Below, one piece after another: positions 34,548-43,036 of a stretch of DNA of 64,000 nucleotides. The DNA is from Clostridium lundense DSM 17049 (lineage in GTDB: Bacteria; Bacillota; Clostridia; Clostridiales; Clostridiaceae), in NCBI RefSeq assembly GCF_000619945.1, contig NZ_JHVC01000008.1, positions 178,738-242,737 of the forward strand, in the 5' to 3' direction. Below the pieces are notes generated by a model. That model was not told the DNA's origin, ran no database searches, and saw only the letters and a program-made list of their open reading frames with translations. How positions within the stretch are numbered: position 1 is the stretch's first letter; each line of letters begins with the position of its first letter. A program made the position numbers and the translations under genes.

Positions 34548-35285
34548 TTTTTTCAGAGGACAATTGACAAAGGACAGAGGACAATGAAGGTTGATTTTCC
34601 TCCGCTATGCTACGGAAAATCTTTAATTATATCTCCTCAATAAGCCACTATGTCGCAAGCCGTTAGGCTGTATCCATATGTTAATCATTCCTCTACGATT
34701 TTAGTTGAGAATTGAGAGTGGAAAGTTGAGAGTTTTCTTATTTTCCTACCACTTTCAAATTCTCCTTAGTTGTTTTTACTATAGATGCAAGCATATTATT
34801 TAATTCAGTACAATCACTTATCATTGACTCTGATACCTTAGCATCTAAATAATCAGTTGCTTTAAGAAGCTCTAACCAATAGTCAGTTTCTGAGGCTTCT
34901 TTCAAGGCTATATTCATTTTCATTAGAAAATCTCGCTTACTAGATGCCTGCACGGCTTCTTTAATATTTGCACCTATGCTAGTTCCTGATCTTAGTACTT
35001 GTTTTGAAATAGTATACTCATTTTTTTCTTTACATAAATTCTTATATAAGTTAACTATTCTAATAGCAAACTTAAATGCTTTATTGTAAACCAAACTTTT
35101 CTTCAACTTTTCAACCTCCTAAATTCATAAACTCATCTAATACTTTAGACTTATTTGTATGAATCTATTCAATTGAGAATTATTAAGAGCTTAAATTTAA
35201 AATTGAATTATCAGTTTTTCTGAACGGAGTGAGGAAAAACATCCTTAACTCTCCATTCTCAACTTTCAACTCTCAATTTCCTAGC
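34548..35285. mobile_element. Probable small mobile element carrying an S23-type gene
   Basis: The four-helix-bundle gene is framed by related sequences in opposite orientation. GAGAATTGAGAGTGGAAAGTT (34707-34727) has a near copy on the other strand within 35248-35281. Near each outer edge is a hairpin with a GA-rich or CTCCGC-type loop (GATTTTCC/GGAAAATC around 34592-34620; GTTTTTC/GAAAAAC around 35212-35240). The left edge also has GGACA/ACAATTGACA short repeats. No transposase is present, so mobility would depend on another element. Exact ends are uncertain. Confidence 0.5.
34738..35106 (-). CDS. S23-type four-helix-bundle protein
   Basis: 122 residues, all helical: KSLVYNKAFKFAIRIVNLY, then SKQVLRSGTSIGANIKEAVQ, which is the family hallmark (23S rRNA intervening-sequence protein family, TIGR02436). 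Homologues occur inside 23S rRNA intervening sequences and at scattered chromosomal sites; function unknown. It lies between flagellin and csrA, unrelated to motility, and is flanked by inverted repeats. Confidence 0.9.
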   Translation of the reverse strand: MKKSLVYNKAFKFAIRIVNLYKNLCKEKNEYTISKQVLRSGTSIGANIKEAVQASSKRDFLMKMNIALKEASETDYWLELLKATDYLDAKVSESMISDCTELNNMLASIVKTTKENLKVVGK

Positions 35286-35318
35286 CTGCTTAAAAGTTTG
35301 ATTTTACTTAACAAAAAA

Positions 35319-35376
35319 GGAGCCAATTCCCCCGTCTTTCCAGCCTCCTGCTGAATTAACGAGAACAATTGACTCC
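35319..35376 (-). terminator. csrA terminator with an AGGAG-capped inner hairpin
   Basis: On the minus strand GGAGTCAATT (35367-35376) pairs with AATTGGCTCC (35319-35328), followed by TTTTTTG. Inside the long loop CAGC-AGGAG-GCTG (35341-35353) is a small hairpin exposing GGA; a further AGGAGGAG lies at the stem base. It combines termination with a plausible CsrA-binding site. Confidence 0.75.
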
Positions 35377-35417
35377 TCCTGAGTTTTAAATATAAAATTA
35401 TATTTGAAACAACTTGT

Positions 35418-35588
35418 CTATTTTATAGACACTAACTGTTCTTCCCAAACCTCACCTCTAGTGATTTTAACATTGCGTGGTGCATCTATGGCAAGCCTTA
35501 AATCACCTGCATCACTTTTTACCACCTTAACCTTAATATCATTTCCAATCACTACATATTCTCCCGGCTTCCTGCCTAATACTAACAT
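35418..35588 (-). CDS. csrA: Carbon storage regulator CsrA, short form
   Basis: 56 residues: MLVLGRKPGEYVVIGNDIKV, then LRLAIDAPRNVKITRGEVWE. The RNA-binding residues Leu4/Arg6 of the first strand and the Arg of the VKITRGEV strand are kept, while the C-terminal helix is shorter than in most CsrA (61-75 residues). Start ATG after AAGGAGG. CsrA represses flagellin translation in Bacilli, antagonised by FliW; fliW is not in the window. It lies next to flagellin, behind a sigma-D-like promoter and between two GGA-loop hairpins. A plus-strand frame here is its antisense shadow. Confidence 0.92.
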   Translation of the reverse strand: MLVLGRKPGEYVVIGNDIKVKVVKSDAGDLRLAIDAPRNVKITRGEVWEEQLVSIK

Positions 35589-35619
35589 ACCTCTTCCTCC
35601 TTGAATCTGAATATAAAAA

Positions 35620-35687
35620 ATGGACGATTAATAAACCTATCACTCATTTGCCTCCTGCAAAGTTAGATAGTTTTATTAATCGTCCAT
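35620..35687 (-). terminator. Long GGA-loop hairpin and T run directly above csrA
   Basis: A perfect 16-bp stem (35672-35687 with 35620-35635), then CTATC/GATAG, then TTTGC-AGGAG-GCAAA as the tip. Six T follow on the minus strand, so it is formally an intrinsic terminator, 32 bases before the csrA ATG and downstream of the csrA promoter. It is a candidate attenuator whose tip could bind CsrA. Confidence 0.7.
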
Positions 35688-35719
35688 GATATTTAGCTTA
35701 TTCAATTCTTACACTATTA

Positions 35720-35745
35720 ATATCGTAAAACCTGTTTACAACTTA
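35720..35745 (-). promoter_or_regulatory. Sigma-D-like promoter of csrA
   Basis: On the minus strand TAAG (35742-35745), 14 bases, TACGATAT (35720-35727). The layout is the same as for the yjfB-like gene. Its transcript would start at about 35713, just above the GGA-loop hairpin. Confidence 0.6.
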
Positions 35746-35976
35746 ATAGTTTTTTAAATCTTTTATTTTCTACATTTGGGGTTTATATATACAATTTCAT
35801 ATTGAATATTATGTTTTTAATCATTACATTTATAATATCGATAGCTTTTTTTCTAACTTTACACTTATTTCAAAAAATATTATTTTTTATATCTTTTGTT
35901 ATTATATAACTTTACGGAAAATTTCGCAAGTTTTATGAAACAATTTCTATATATTCAAGTAATTTAAAGAATAAAA
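35746..35976. other. AT-rich intergenic DNA upstream of the csrA promoter
   Basis: I see no coding frame with a ribosome binding site and no stable hairpin in this stretch. Confidence 0.5.
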
Positions 35977-36010
35977 AACACCAGCACCTTTTCTATTAGT
36001 TACTGATGTT
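35977..36010 (-). terminator. Terminator of the 36127-39408 gene
   Basis: AACACCAG (35977-35984) pairs with CTGATGTT (36003-36010), including one G-U pair, followed on the minus strand by TTTTTTATT. Confidence 0.65.
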
Positions 36011-36126
36011 TATTTCTAAAACTCTCTGTAATTACTGCATGACACATTTATGTTAGATAATATATAATTTTTTCTAAACCAAAATTACTATTTAGGGAAG
36101 GAAGAATACTGAGTTTTAATCCACCG

Positions 36127-39100
36127 CTATTTTTCACAAACAGCAATAATATTTAAAGCAGTTTCTTTCATCTCTCTCTCAACTTTAAAATTGGTTACAG
36201 AATAATATTGAATTTTACCAAAATATTCATTTAGTAAATCATTGAATTCATTAAAAGTATACTCTTTAATATGAAAAGGATTATTAATATGTTTTCTCAT
36301 ATCCCTATTAGGTGTTGATATTATTAGTTTTCCATTGCTTTTTATAACTCTTTTAGCCTCTGATAAATATTTTCCCACTAATTCTAATGGTAAATGTTCA
36401 AATACTTCATAGGATACATAAATATCAAATTCGCTATCTTTATAAGGTAATATTGTTACATCTCCATTTGTCCAATTAATATTACTGTAATTATATGTTT
36501 TTTTACCAAATTCGATATTTGTATTGGCCAAATCTAATGTTTCAACTTTAAAACACAATTTGGAAAAATATGCCGCACCATAGCCAAATCCACAAGGTGC
36601 TTCTAAAACTTTATAATGAGATTTTATAAAAGAACTTGCAAATAAATATCTTTCAGCTATTCTTAAATATCCAAAAGCCGGCATGAACTGTGAACATGGT
36701 ATAGCTCTTTCCCAATTATATGTTAAATAATTTATTTCAACATCTTTTTTTATATTTTCATCAAAGATAAATCCTGCAATATTGTTACTATACTCCAACT
36801 TATAATGAATTATTTCATTTAAGAATTTATATATATAATTAGATTTATTACTTTGTAAAATTTCATCTGGTATAATGAAATTATTATTTTTTATATTGTA
36901 CCATATATTTCCTATCAGCAAAATTTTATCATAATCATTTTTTATAACAAATTCAATAATTTCAAAATTATCGTTAATTTTTTCCCTTCTTCCAAGCATA
37001 ATTTGTGATGTTGTAAAATCATATTCATTATAGTAGTTTTTATCATAAGGTAATAACTTATTAAATGAATTTCTAATATAATCTAATGTTAAATTCTGAG
37101 TATGTAACTGTTTTAATATTTTATTAGTAATTAAATAATATTTATTATCTAACATATTATTTGCTCTTAATTCTGTTAATATAGTACTTTCTTCATCTAA
37201 TAATTTATACTCATCCCACAAATCATCAATTGTTATTTTTTTAAAATTAACACTGCTATTTTCTTTTGTAATAATTATGATTTTCTCAGATAACCCAAAC
37301 TTATTTTCCAGCAGCAATTGTCTTTCACTATTCAATAAATATTTACACATTAGTTCTTTATTTTGTTCTGAAATGTCATCTCTTGAAAACATAGAAGATA
37401 TTTCATTAAATAATTTTAGCACTAATTCCTTATTATCACCTAAAACTTCCCTATCAAAAGGATAATTCATAAAAAACGCTATAGGAAGTATTTCTACCAA
37501 TCTTAATTTATTTTTATTTAAAATTTTACTAACATAATTTTCATCTCTTATAACAACATGTTCTGACTCACTTTTTGTATTAATAGCACTAACTGAATCT
37601 ATTAATATACAAATTCCATTCTTATTCAAAGCATTGGCTATATTCTTAATAGTTGATTCATACTTACTTTCATTAGTTATATGCGCTAGTACGTCCGCTG
37701 CATATATAAAGTCATATTTCTTATTGTTATAGTATTCTTCATTTGATATATCTCCATTTATAAATGTATAATTTTTAAAAGTTCTTTTTAATTCACTAAC
37801 TGATTTTTCTGATATGTCTATAGCTGTATAGTTCTTAATTCCTTTATTTTTATAATACTCAGTAAATACCCCCGTGCCTGGACCTAATTCTAACATACTT
37901 ATATTTTTTAAATTTTTAAATACACTTTTTATTATATTGTCCAACATATAAATTCTATTTTCATAAACATACTTATTATAATTTTTTGCAACACCAGTAT
38001 ATCCCACCCCTACAACATCAAACATTTTAATTAACCTATCATTCCAATATTTTGCATGATCAAATTCAGGCTTATTATTTTTTGTAATAGTATTTACACT
38101 TTCCTTAATCATTTTTATTTGTTTATCTAAAGAATAATTTTCCTCAATAAATTGCCTATATTGTATTGAATTATATTTTCGAGATGTTATCATTTCTACA
38201 GCTTCATCTATAGCATTCCACACATTTTCGTTCTTATATATATTCTTTGCCCCTACAAAGTTATGTATAATAGGCTTTATACCTTTTGACATAGCTTGCA
38301 TTACACTGATATTTTGAGATTCCAATATACTTGTACATAAAATATAATTTTTATCTTCTAACCATGTATTTAAATCATTTTGCCATCCTTGATAAAATAC
38401 ATTTTTTTCAATTCCAAATTCTTTTATCATTTGTTGAAAATATAGAACATCCCTATTATCCTGAAATTCTCCTGCAATAAATAACTTATATTTAGAATTT
38501 TTATCATATATAGCTTTAAATGTTTGTAACAAAAGCATTGGTCCTTTTTTGTAATTTATATATCCTACATAAGCTATATTAAACCCATAATTTCTTTCTT
38601 TAAATGTATATTTTGATAAATCTATGCCATTAGGAATAACCTCCGTTTTTTCTATATCAATTTTAAATTTATCTATAACAAAATCCCTTATATGTTCAGA
38701 CACAAAAATAAGTTTGTTTACTTTATCCCAGTTTACTTTTGAAGGTTGATCAGTAAATGCCTCATAGCTGTGTAATCTACATATTACTTTTTTCTCTATA
38801 GCCAAATCTAATTTACTTCCATAGGCTATTAGTTCATCGCACCATTCAAACCAACAAATACTTGCCCATTGCATACCTTTATCTATTTGACTATAATTAT
38901 TAACAACTATTTTTCTTACTAAATATTCTTCTGATAATTCTTGTATAATATCTTTTAAAAAAGCATCCATACCTTCTTTAACAAAAAATACCAACTTTTC
39001 TCTATTATCTTTTATTTTATCTTTATGCTGTAACTTTATATTATCCATGGCTTCTTTTATTTGTTGTTTTAAATTTTCATCTTGTATATTTTTTTCTGCT

Positions 39101-39408
39101 TCTTTATAATACCTTATAGCTTCATTGTAATTACACAATATTTCATTTACATAAGCTAAATTGTACAAAATATCAAAGTTATTTCCGTCAATCTCCATAG
39201 CTGATAAGAGTATATCTAAAGCATAAGCTTGTTCTTTTTCCATAATAGCAATAACTGCTTTCATAGAATAAATATCAACATCATCTTTCACTACTTTTTC
39301 ATATTCATTAATACTTTTTTTGGCTTCCTCTAACTCACCCTTATCTATAAAACTTTCAATCATTTTTTTTATTTTATTCATTCTATTATTGATAGTTATG
39401 TCACTCAT
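36127..39408 (-). CDS. TPR - GT4 glycosyltransferase - methyltransferase - methyltransferase fusion
   Basis: 1093 residues from ATG 39408 behind AAAGGTGAG. Residues 8-130 are TPR repeats (FIDKGELEEAKKSINEYEK) related to those of the 30643 protein. Residues 145-440 are a GT4 glycosyltransferase (HSYEAFTDQPS, VIPNGIDLSKY, donor-site Glu pair in ESQNISVMQAMSKG). A SAM methyltransferase with LELGPGTG lies near 508, then a linker of about 250 residues of no known type. A second methyltransferase has EAPCGFGYG near 938 and VSYEVFEHLP. It probably adds and methylates a flagellin sugar. Donor sugar and order of action are unknown. Confidence 0.88.
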   Translation of the reverse strand: MSDITINNRMNKIKKMIESFIDKGELEEAKKSINEYEKVVKDDVDIYSMKAVIAIMEKEQAYALDILLSAMEIDGNNFDILYNLAYVNEILCNYNEAIRYYKEAEKNIQDENLKQQIKEAMDNIKLQHKDKIKDNREKLVFFVKEGMDAFLKDIIQELSEEYLVRKIVVNNYSQIDKGMQWASICWFEWCDELIAYGSKLDLAIEKKVICRLHSYEAFTDQPSKVNWDKVNKLIFVSEHIRDFVIDKFKIDIEKTEVIPNGIDLSKYTFKERNYGFNIAYVGYINYKKGPMLLLQTFKAIYDKNSKYKLFIAGEFQDNRDVLYFQQMIKEFGIEKNVFYQGWQNDLNTWLEDKNYILCTSILESQNISVMQAMSKGIKPIIHNFVGAKNIYKNENVWNAIDEAVEMITSRKYNSIQYRQFIEENYSLDKQIKMIKESVNTITKNNKPEFDHAKYWNDRLIKMFDVVGVGYTGVAKNYNKYVYENRIYMLDNIIKSVFKNLKNISMLELGPGTGVFTEYYKNKGIKNYTAIDISEKSVSELKRTFKNYTFINGDISNEEYYNNKKYDFIYAADVLAHITNESKYESTIKNIANALNKNGICILIDSVSAINTKSESEHVVIRDENYVSKILNKNKLRLVEILPIAFFMNYPFDREVLGDNKELVLKLFNEISSMFSRDDISEQNKELMCKYLLNSERQLLLENKFGLSEKIIIITKENSSVNFKKITIDDLWDEYKLLDEESTILTELRANNMLDNKYYLITNKILKQLHTQNLTLDYIRNSFNKLLPYDKNYYNEYDFTTSQIMLGRREKINDNFEIIEFVIKNDYDKILLIGNIWYNIKNNNFIIPDEILQSNKSNYIYKFLNEIIHYKLEYSNNIAGFIFDENIKKDVEINYLTYNWERAIPCSQFMPAFGYLRIAERYLFASSFIKSHYKVLEAPCGFGYGAAYFSKLCFKVETLDLANTNIEFGKKTYNYSNINWTNGDVTILPYKDSEFDIYVSYEVFEHLPLELVGKYLSEAKRVIKSNGKLIISTPNRDMRKHINNPFHIKEYTFNEFNDLLNEYFGKIQYYSVTNFKVEREMKETALNIIAVCEK

Positions 39409-39636
39409 CGCACTCACCTTTATTAATAGAGGCTAATATTTCCTCCATATATTTAATCAATTTCTTATTACACATATATACCTTATATATCTTATATCAT
39501 TTTTTAATCATACTTTTTAACTAAATATATAAACATAAAAACTAACTTCATTTTTATTAATATTAATGCTGTAATATAATATTTTTTACAAATTAATTCT
39601 GTATCAGAAATTTTAAAATACATGTGCTATATAATT

Positions 39637-40758
39637 TTAATTTTTAGAGTTAAACTTTTTATATAAATTTAAAATAGGTATTCCTTGTTTATAATCAAAT
39701 TCATATATATTCGCATTTGTACTATATTTAATATTAGATAACTTTATTTCTTTATTATTGAATATGATTTCATTTTTCATAATTAAATTAAAAAATTTTA
39801 TAAAATCTAAATCTAGTCCATGGCTTGTTGATTTAAATATTTCACCATCAATTTTATTCTCATTTATTTCATTAAAAATACATCCATCTATACCTAGGCA
39901 AAATTTCTTCTTTTCATTACAAGTTATCAATCCATCATTTACTCCATGATATGATATTATTTTACATTTGTTTTCAAACTTATTATATATGGACGTTAAA
40001 TCTAATATCTCTCTATCATATTTTTTATATATTTTAGCTAGATATTCAAATTGTATAGAAATACTGAATTTGTTATAACACTGTAAAATTTCCCTATTAT
40101 TTATTAAATATTGAGGAAATAACCATGCTGAATTATCTATTATCAAACTAAATAACTCTGGTGCAAAGGCATTACATAAATATGCCAGATACGCTCCATG
40201 TGAATCCCCATATATCATTATTTTTCCTTCATTAATGTTAAATTTATTATCATTTATAATAGCTTTAATTACTAATACTGCTGTTATATTATCTATAGCC
40301 TGCATGATCCCCATATCATTAAAATTAAATATGTGTTCATTTAAATCCTCTTTTAGATCTAAATGAACATCATAATTACTTATTATCTTTAAAAATTCCC
40401 TTACATTTATCTTATCATTATCATATATACATTTATATTCATCAGCTGTAACTATTCTTTTTATATAATCTTGATTCAATTGAAAATTTACATTATCAGG
40501 TTTTTGCATAAATTCCCATCCAAAGTAATCACATTGAACAGTTACTAAATTATGCTCATCAGAAAATTTACCCCTCATTTTTTTATAAACATTTGAGCTT
40601 GCATTTCCTCCAAAACCTGGTATCATCAATAATATTCCAGTATCTTTATTGATTTCATGTTCAGGTTCGTTAAAATATATTTTAAGCTTTCGTGGTGATT
40701 TTTCATGTGAATATATGCTTGGATGTGCATCTATTTCAAATTCATATTCTTTGCTCAT
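39637..40758 (-). CDS. DUF2920-like alpha/beta hydrolase
   Basis: 373 residues. The features LLMIPGFGGNAS (oxyanion turn), YGDSHGAYLAYL (nucleophile elbow, Ser), NDGLIT (acid) and TSHGLDLD (His) describe an alpha/beta hydrolase. Overall it resembles the DUF2920 family known from Campylobacter flagellar-modification regions, whose function is unsettled. Here it follows legC in an island for flagellin sugars, so esterase or acyl-transfer chemistry on a sugar is plausible. Confidence 0.72.
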   Translation of the reverse strand: MSKEYEFEIDAHPSIYSHEKSPRKLKIYFNEPEHEINKDTGILLMIPGFGGNASSNVYKKMRGKFSDEHNLVTVQCDYFGWEFMQKPDNVNFQLNQDYIKRIVTADEYKCIYDNDKINVREFLKIISNYDVHLDLKEDLNEHIFNFNDMGIMQAIDNITAVLVIKAIINDNKFNINEGKIMIYGDSHGAYLAYLCNAFAPELFSLIIDNSAWLFPQYLINNREILQCYNKFSISIQFEYLAKIYKKYDREILDLTSIYNKFENKCKIISYHGVNDGLITCNEKKKFCLGIDGCIFNEINENKIDGEIFKSTSHGLDLDFIKFFNLIMKNEIIFNNKEIKLSNIKYSTNANIYEFDYKQGIPILNLYKKFNSKN

Positions 40759-40824
40759 TATTTTCTCCCCAGCTTAACAAATTTATTTTCTAAAAAAATA
40801 TTTGTTATTCAAATAACTACAGGC

Positions 40825-41919
40825 TTATTTATTAATTATAGTGCATATTTTCATAATATCATCTTTACTTAATGAAACAGAACTTGGCAAATTAAGTCCT
40901 CTTTCTTCCAATTCTTCTGTTACTTTCATACTTCCATGCTTTGAGCCCTTGAACGGTGGCATATTATGAACTGCCATAAAAAACGGTCTTGATTCTATTC
41001 CATTTTCAGCTAATCTCTTTATTAATTCATCTCTAGTTATAGAGTATTCATCTTCAACTACTATTGAATAAAGCCATTGAACATTTGAGACCCATTCTTT
41101 TTCTACTGACAAAGTTATACCTTTAACATTACATAATAATTTATTATATAACTCAGCATTTTCTCTTTTAGCCTTTATATATTCTTGTATATTTTCAAGC
41201 TGGGCACATCCCATAGCTGCAAGTAAATTAGGCATTCTATAATTATATCCTATTTCTGGATGATAAAAGGCTTTATTTTCAGTTACAACTTTAGTTTGAG
41301 TAGATAAAAACTTTGCTCTATCAGCTAATTTTTCACTATCAGTTACAAGCATTCCTCCTGCACCTGTAGTTATAAGTTTATTACCATTAAAACTAAAACA
41401 ACCTATATGACCTATAGTACCTACTGCTTTATTCTTATAATAACTTCCTAAAGCCTCTGTAGCGTCTTCAATTACATAAAGCTGATATTTATTAGCTATG
41501 TCCATTAACTTATCCATATCTACAGGGTGACCATATATATGTACTGGCATAATAGCTTTAGTTTTTTTTGTTATAAGTTCTTCTATCTTTTCAGCATCCA
41601 TAACAAAAGTATCTCTACATACATCTATAAAAACTGGTTCTGCTCCTACATATTTTATAGTGTTTACTGGGGAAATAAAAGTTAATGATGGCACTATAAC
41701 CTCATCCCCCTCACCTATACCTAAAGTTCTTAATGCTAATGCAAGTGCTGCAGTTCCGTTCATTGTAACTACTGACTTATTAATATTTAAAAAATTTGCA
41801 AAATCTTTTTCAAATTTATCCACATAGCTTCCAACAGAAGACACCCAGTTTGTATCTAAACATTCCTTAACATATTTCCACTCATTACCATGAATTTCAG
41901 GTATGCATAATGGTATCAT
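40825..41919 (-). CDS. legC: LegC-family PLP aminotransferase
   Basis: 364 residues. DegT/DnrJ/EryC1 fold with the PLP lysine in SFNGNKLITTGAGG and the substrate block VPSLTFISPVNTI. LegC forms the C4 amino group of GDP-2-acetamido-4-keto-2,4,6-trideoxyglucose, the second tailoring step to legionaminic acid. It lies after LegB but behind a terminator hairpin (41999-42020), so it may have its own promoter in the 109-base gap. Confidence 0.9.
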   Translation of the reverse strand: MIPLCIPEIHGNEWKYVKECLDTNWVSSVGSYVDKFEKDFANFLNINKSVVTMNGTAALALALRTLGIGEGDEVIVPSLTFISPVNTIKYVGAEPVFIDVCRDTFVMDAEKIEELITKKTKAIMPVHIYGHPVDMDKLMDIANKYQLYVIEDATEALGSYYKNKAVGTIGHIGCFSFNGNKLITTGAGGMLVTDSEKLADRAKFLSTQTKVVTENKAFYHPEIGYNYRMPNLLAAMGCAQLENIQEYIKAKRENAELYNKLLCNVKGITLSVEKEWVSNVQWLYSIVVEDEYSITRDELIKRLAENGIESRPFFMAVHNMPPFKGSKHGSMKVTEELEERGLNLPSSVSLSKDDIMKICTIINK

Positions 41920-41998
41920 ATATTCAACCCCATTCTATAATTTATTTAAATTATGTAGTTATCATTATTATAAAATGAATATTATTAATTTAGAAAAA

Positions 41999-42020
41999 GA
42001 CTTGCTAATGATAACAAGTC
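41999..42020 (-). terminator. Hairpin between legB and legC
   Basis: GACTTG (41999-42004) pairs with CAAGTC (42015-42020); the minus strand continues with TTTTTC. Read-through is possible because the stem is only 6 bp. Confidence 0.65.
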
Positions 42021-42028
42021 CTTATATC

Positions 42029-43021
42029 TTAAACATTGTATATATCTGCTTTATAATACTTCATATTATTCTTTATCCATCCAATAGTTTCTTTTAATCC
42101 ATCATCTAGACTATACTGCGGTCTCCATTCAGTTAATTCTTTAATCTTTCTATTATCAGCCAATAATCTATTTACTTCGCTATTTACTGGTCTAATTCTT
42201 TCATCATCACAATGTATATTAATATTTTTCCCTATAATATTAGCAATCTTTTTTACTGTATCACCTATAGAAATTTCATAGTTAGAACCTGCATTTATTA
42301 CTTCACCCACTGTTTTATCACTTTCCGCAATTTTAACAAAAGCCTCTGCTGTATCTTTTACATAATTAAAATCTCTTGTTGGCTTTAAACTTCCAAGTTT
42401 TATTTCAGTTTTTCCTGATAGAATTTGTGATATTATAGTTGGTATTACTGCTCTTGCAGATTGCCTTGGCCCATAAGTATTAAATGGTCTTATAGTAGTC
42501 ACTGGCAAATTAAAGCTTTTATAAAAGCTTTCTGCTATTTTATCCGCACCTATTTTAGATGCAGAATATGGAGATTGACCTTGCAACGGATGTTTTTCAT
42601 CTATAGGTACATATAATGCTGTGCCATAAGTTTCTGATGTAGATGTATGTATTATTTTTTGCACATCATATTCTCTACAAGCTTCAAGCACATTAGTAGT
42701 TCCTTCTACATTTGTTCTTACATATGCCATAGGTGATAAATATGAATATGGAATAGCTATAAGTGCTGCTAAATGGAATACAACATTTTGTCCTTTAACA
42801 ACTCTTTTCATATTATCGTATTCTCTTATGTCACCTGTAATAACATTAATATTATCCTTAATATTTTTATCAAATGTATCTATCCATCCCCAATTATTAA
42901 AAGAATTATATTGAACAAGTGCTGTAACTTCTGCTCCTAAATTCACTAATCTTTCTGTTAAATGACTTCCTATAAACCCTTCTGAACCTGTAACTAATAT
43001 CCTTTTCCCTTTTAAATTCAT
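42029..43021 (-). CDS. legB: NAD-dependent 4,6-dehydratase LegB
   Basis: 330 residues, extended SDR: nucleotide motif GSEGFIGSH, catalytic STSETYGTA and YSASKIGAD (YxxxK). It removes water from GDP-GlcNAc (GDP pathway of Campylobacter) or UDP-GlcNAc to give the 4-keto-6-deoxy sugar. Last gene of the operon that starts at 51887. Confidence 0.92.
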   Translation of the reverse strand: MNLKGKRILVTGSEGFIGSHLTERLVNLGAEVTALVQYNSFNNWGWIDTFDKNIKDNINVITGDIREYDNMKRVVKGQNVVFHLAALIAIPYSYLSPMAYVRTNVEGTTNVLEACREYDVQKIIHTSTSETYGTALYVPIDEKHPLQGQSPYSASKIGADKIAESFYKSFNLPVTTIRPFNTYGPRQSARAVIPTIISQILSGKTEIKLGSLKPTRDFNYVKDTAEAFVKIAESDKTVGEVINAGSNYEISIGDTVKKIANIIGKNINIHCDDERIRPVNSEVNRLLADNRKIKELTEWRPQYSLDDGLKETIGWIKNNMKYYKADIYNV

Positions 43022-43036
43022 TTAAAACTCTCCCAA

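Noticed and set aside
34508..34737. A sigma-D promoter for flagellin
   Set aside because: No CGATA-type -10 with a TAAA-type -35 at 14-16 bases could be seen; only a weak sigma-A-like TTAGTA-N17-TATAAA is present.
35404..35604. 66-residue plus-strand frame opposite csrA
   Set aside because: It is the antisense shadow of csrA; the minus strand gives an unmistakable CsrA sequence with a strong ribosome binding site.
39409..39636. Sigma-D-like TAAA-N14-AATGATAT before the TPR-GT-MT-MT gene
   Set aside because: Only 5 of 8 positions of the -10 match in very AT-rich DNA; too close to chance to list as a promoter.
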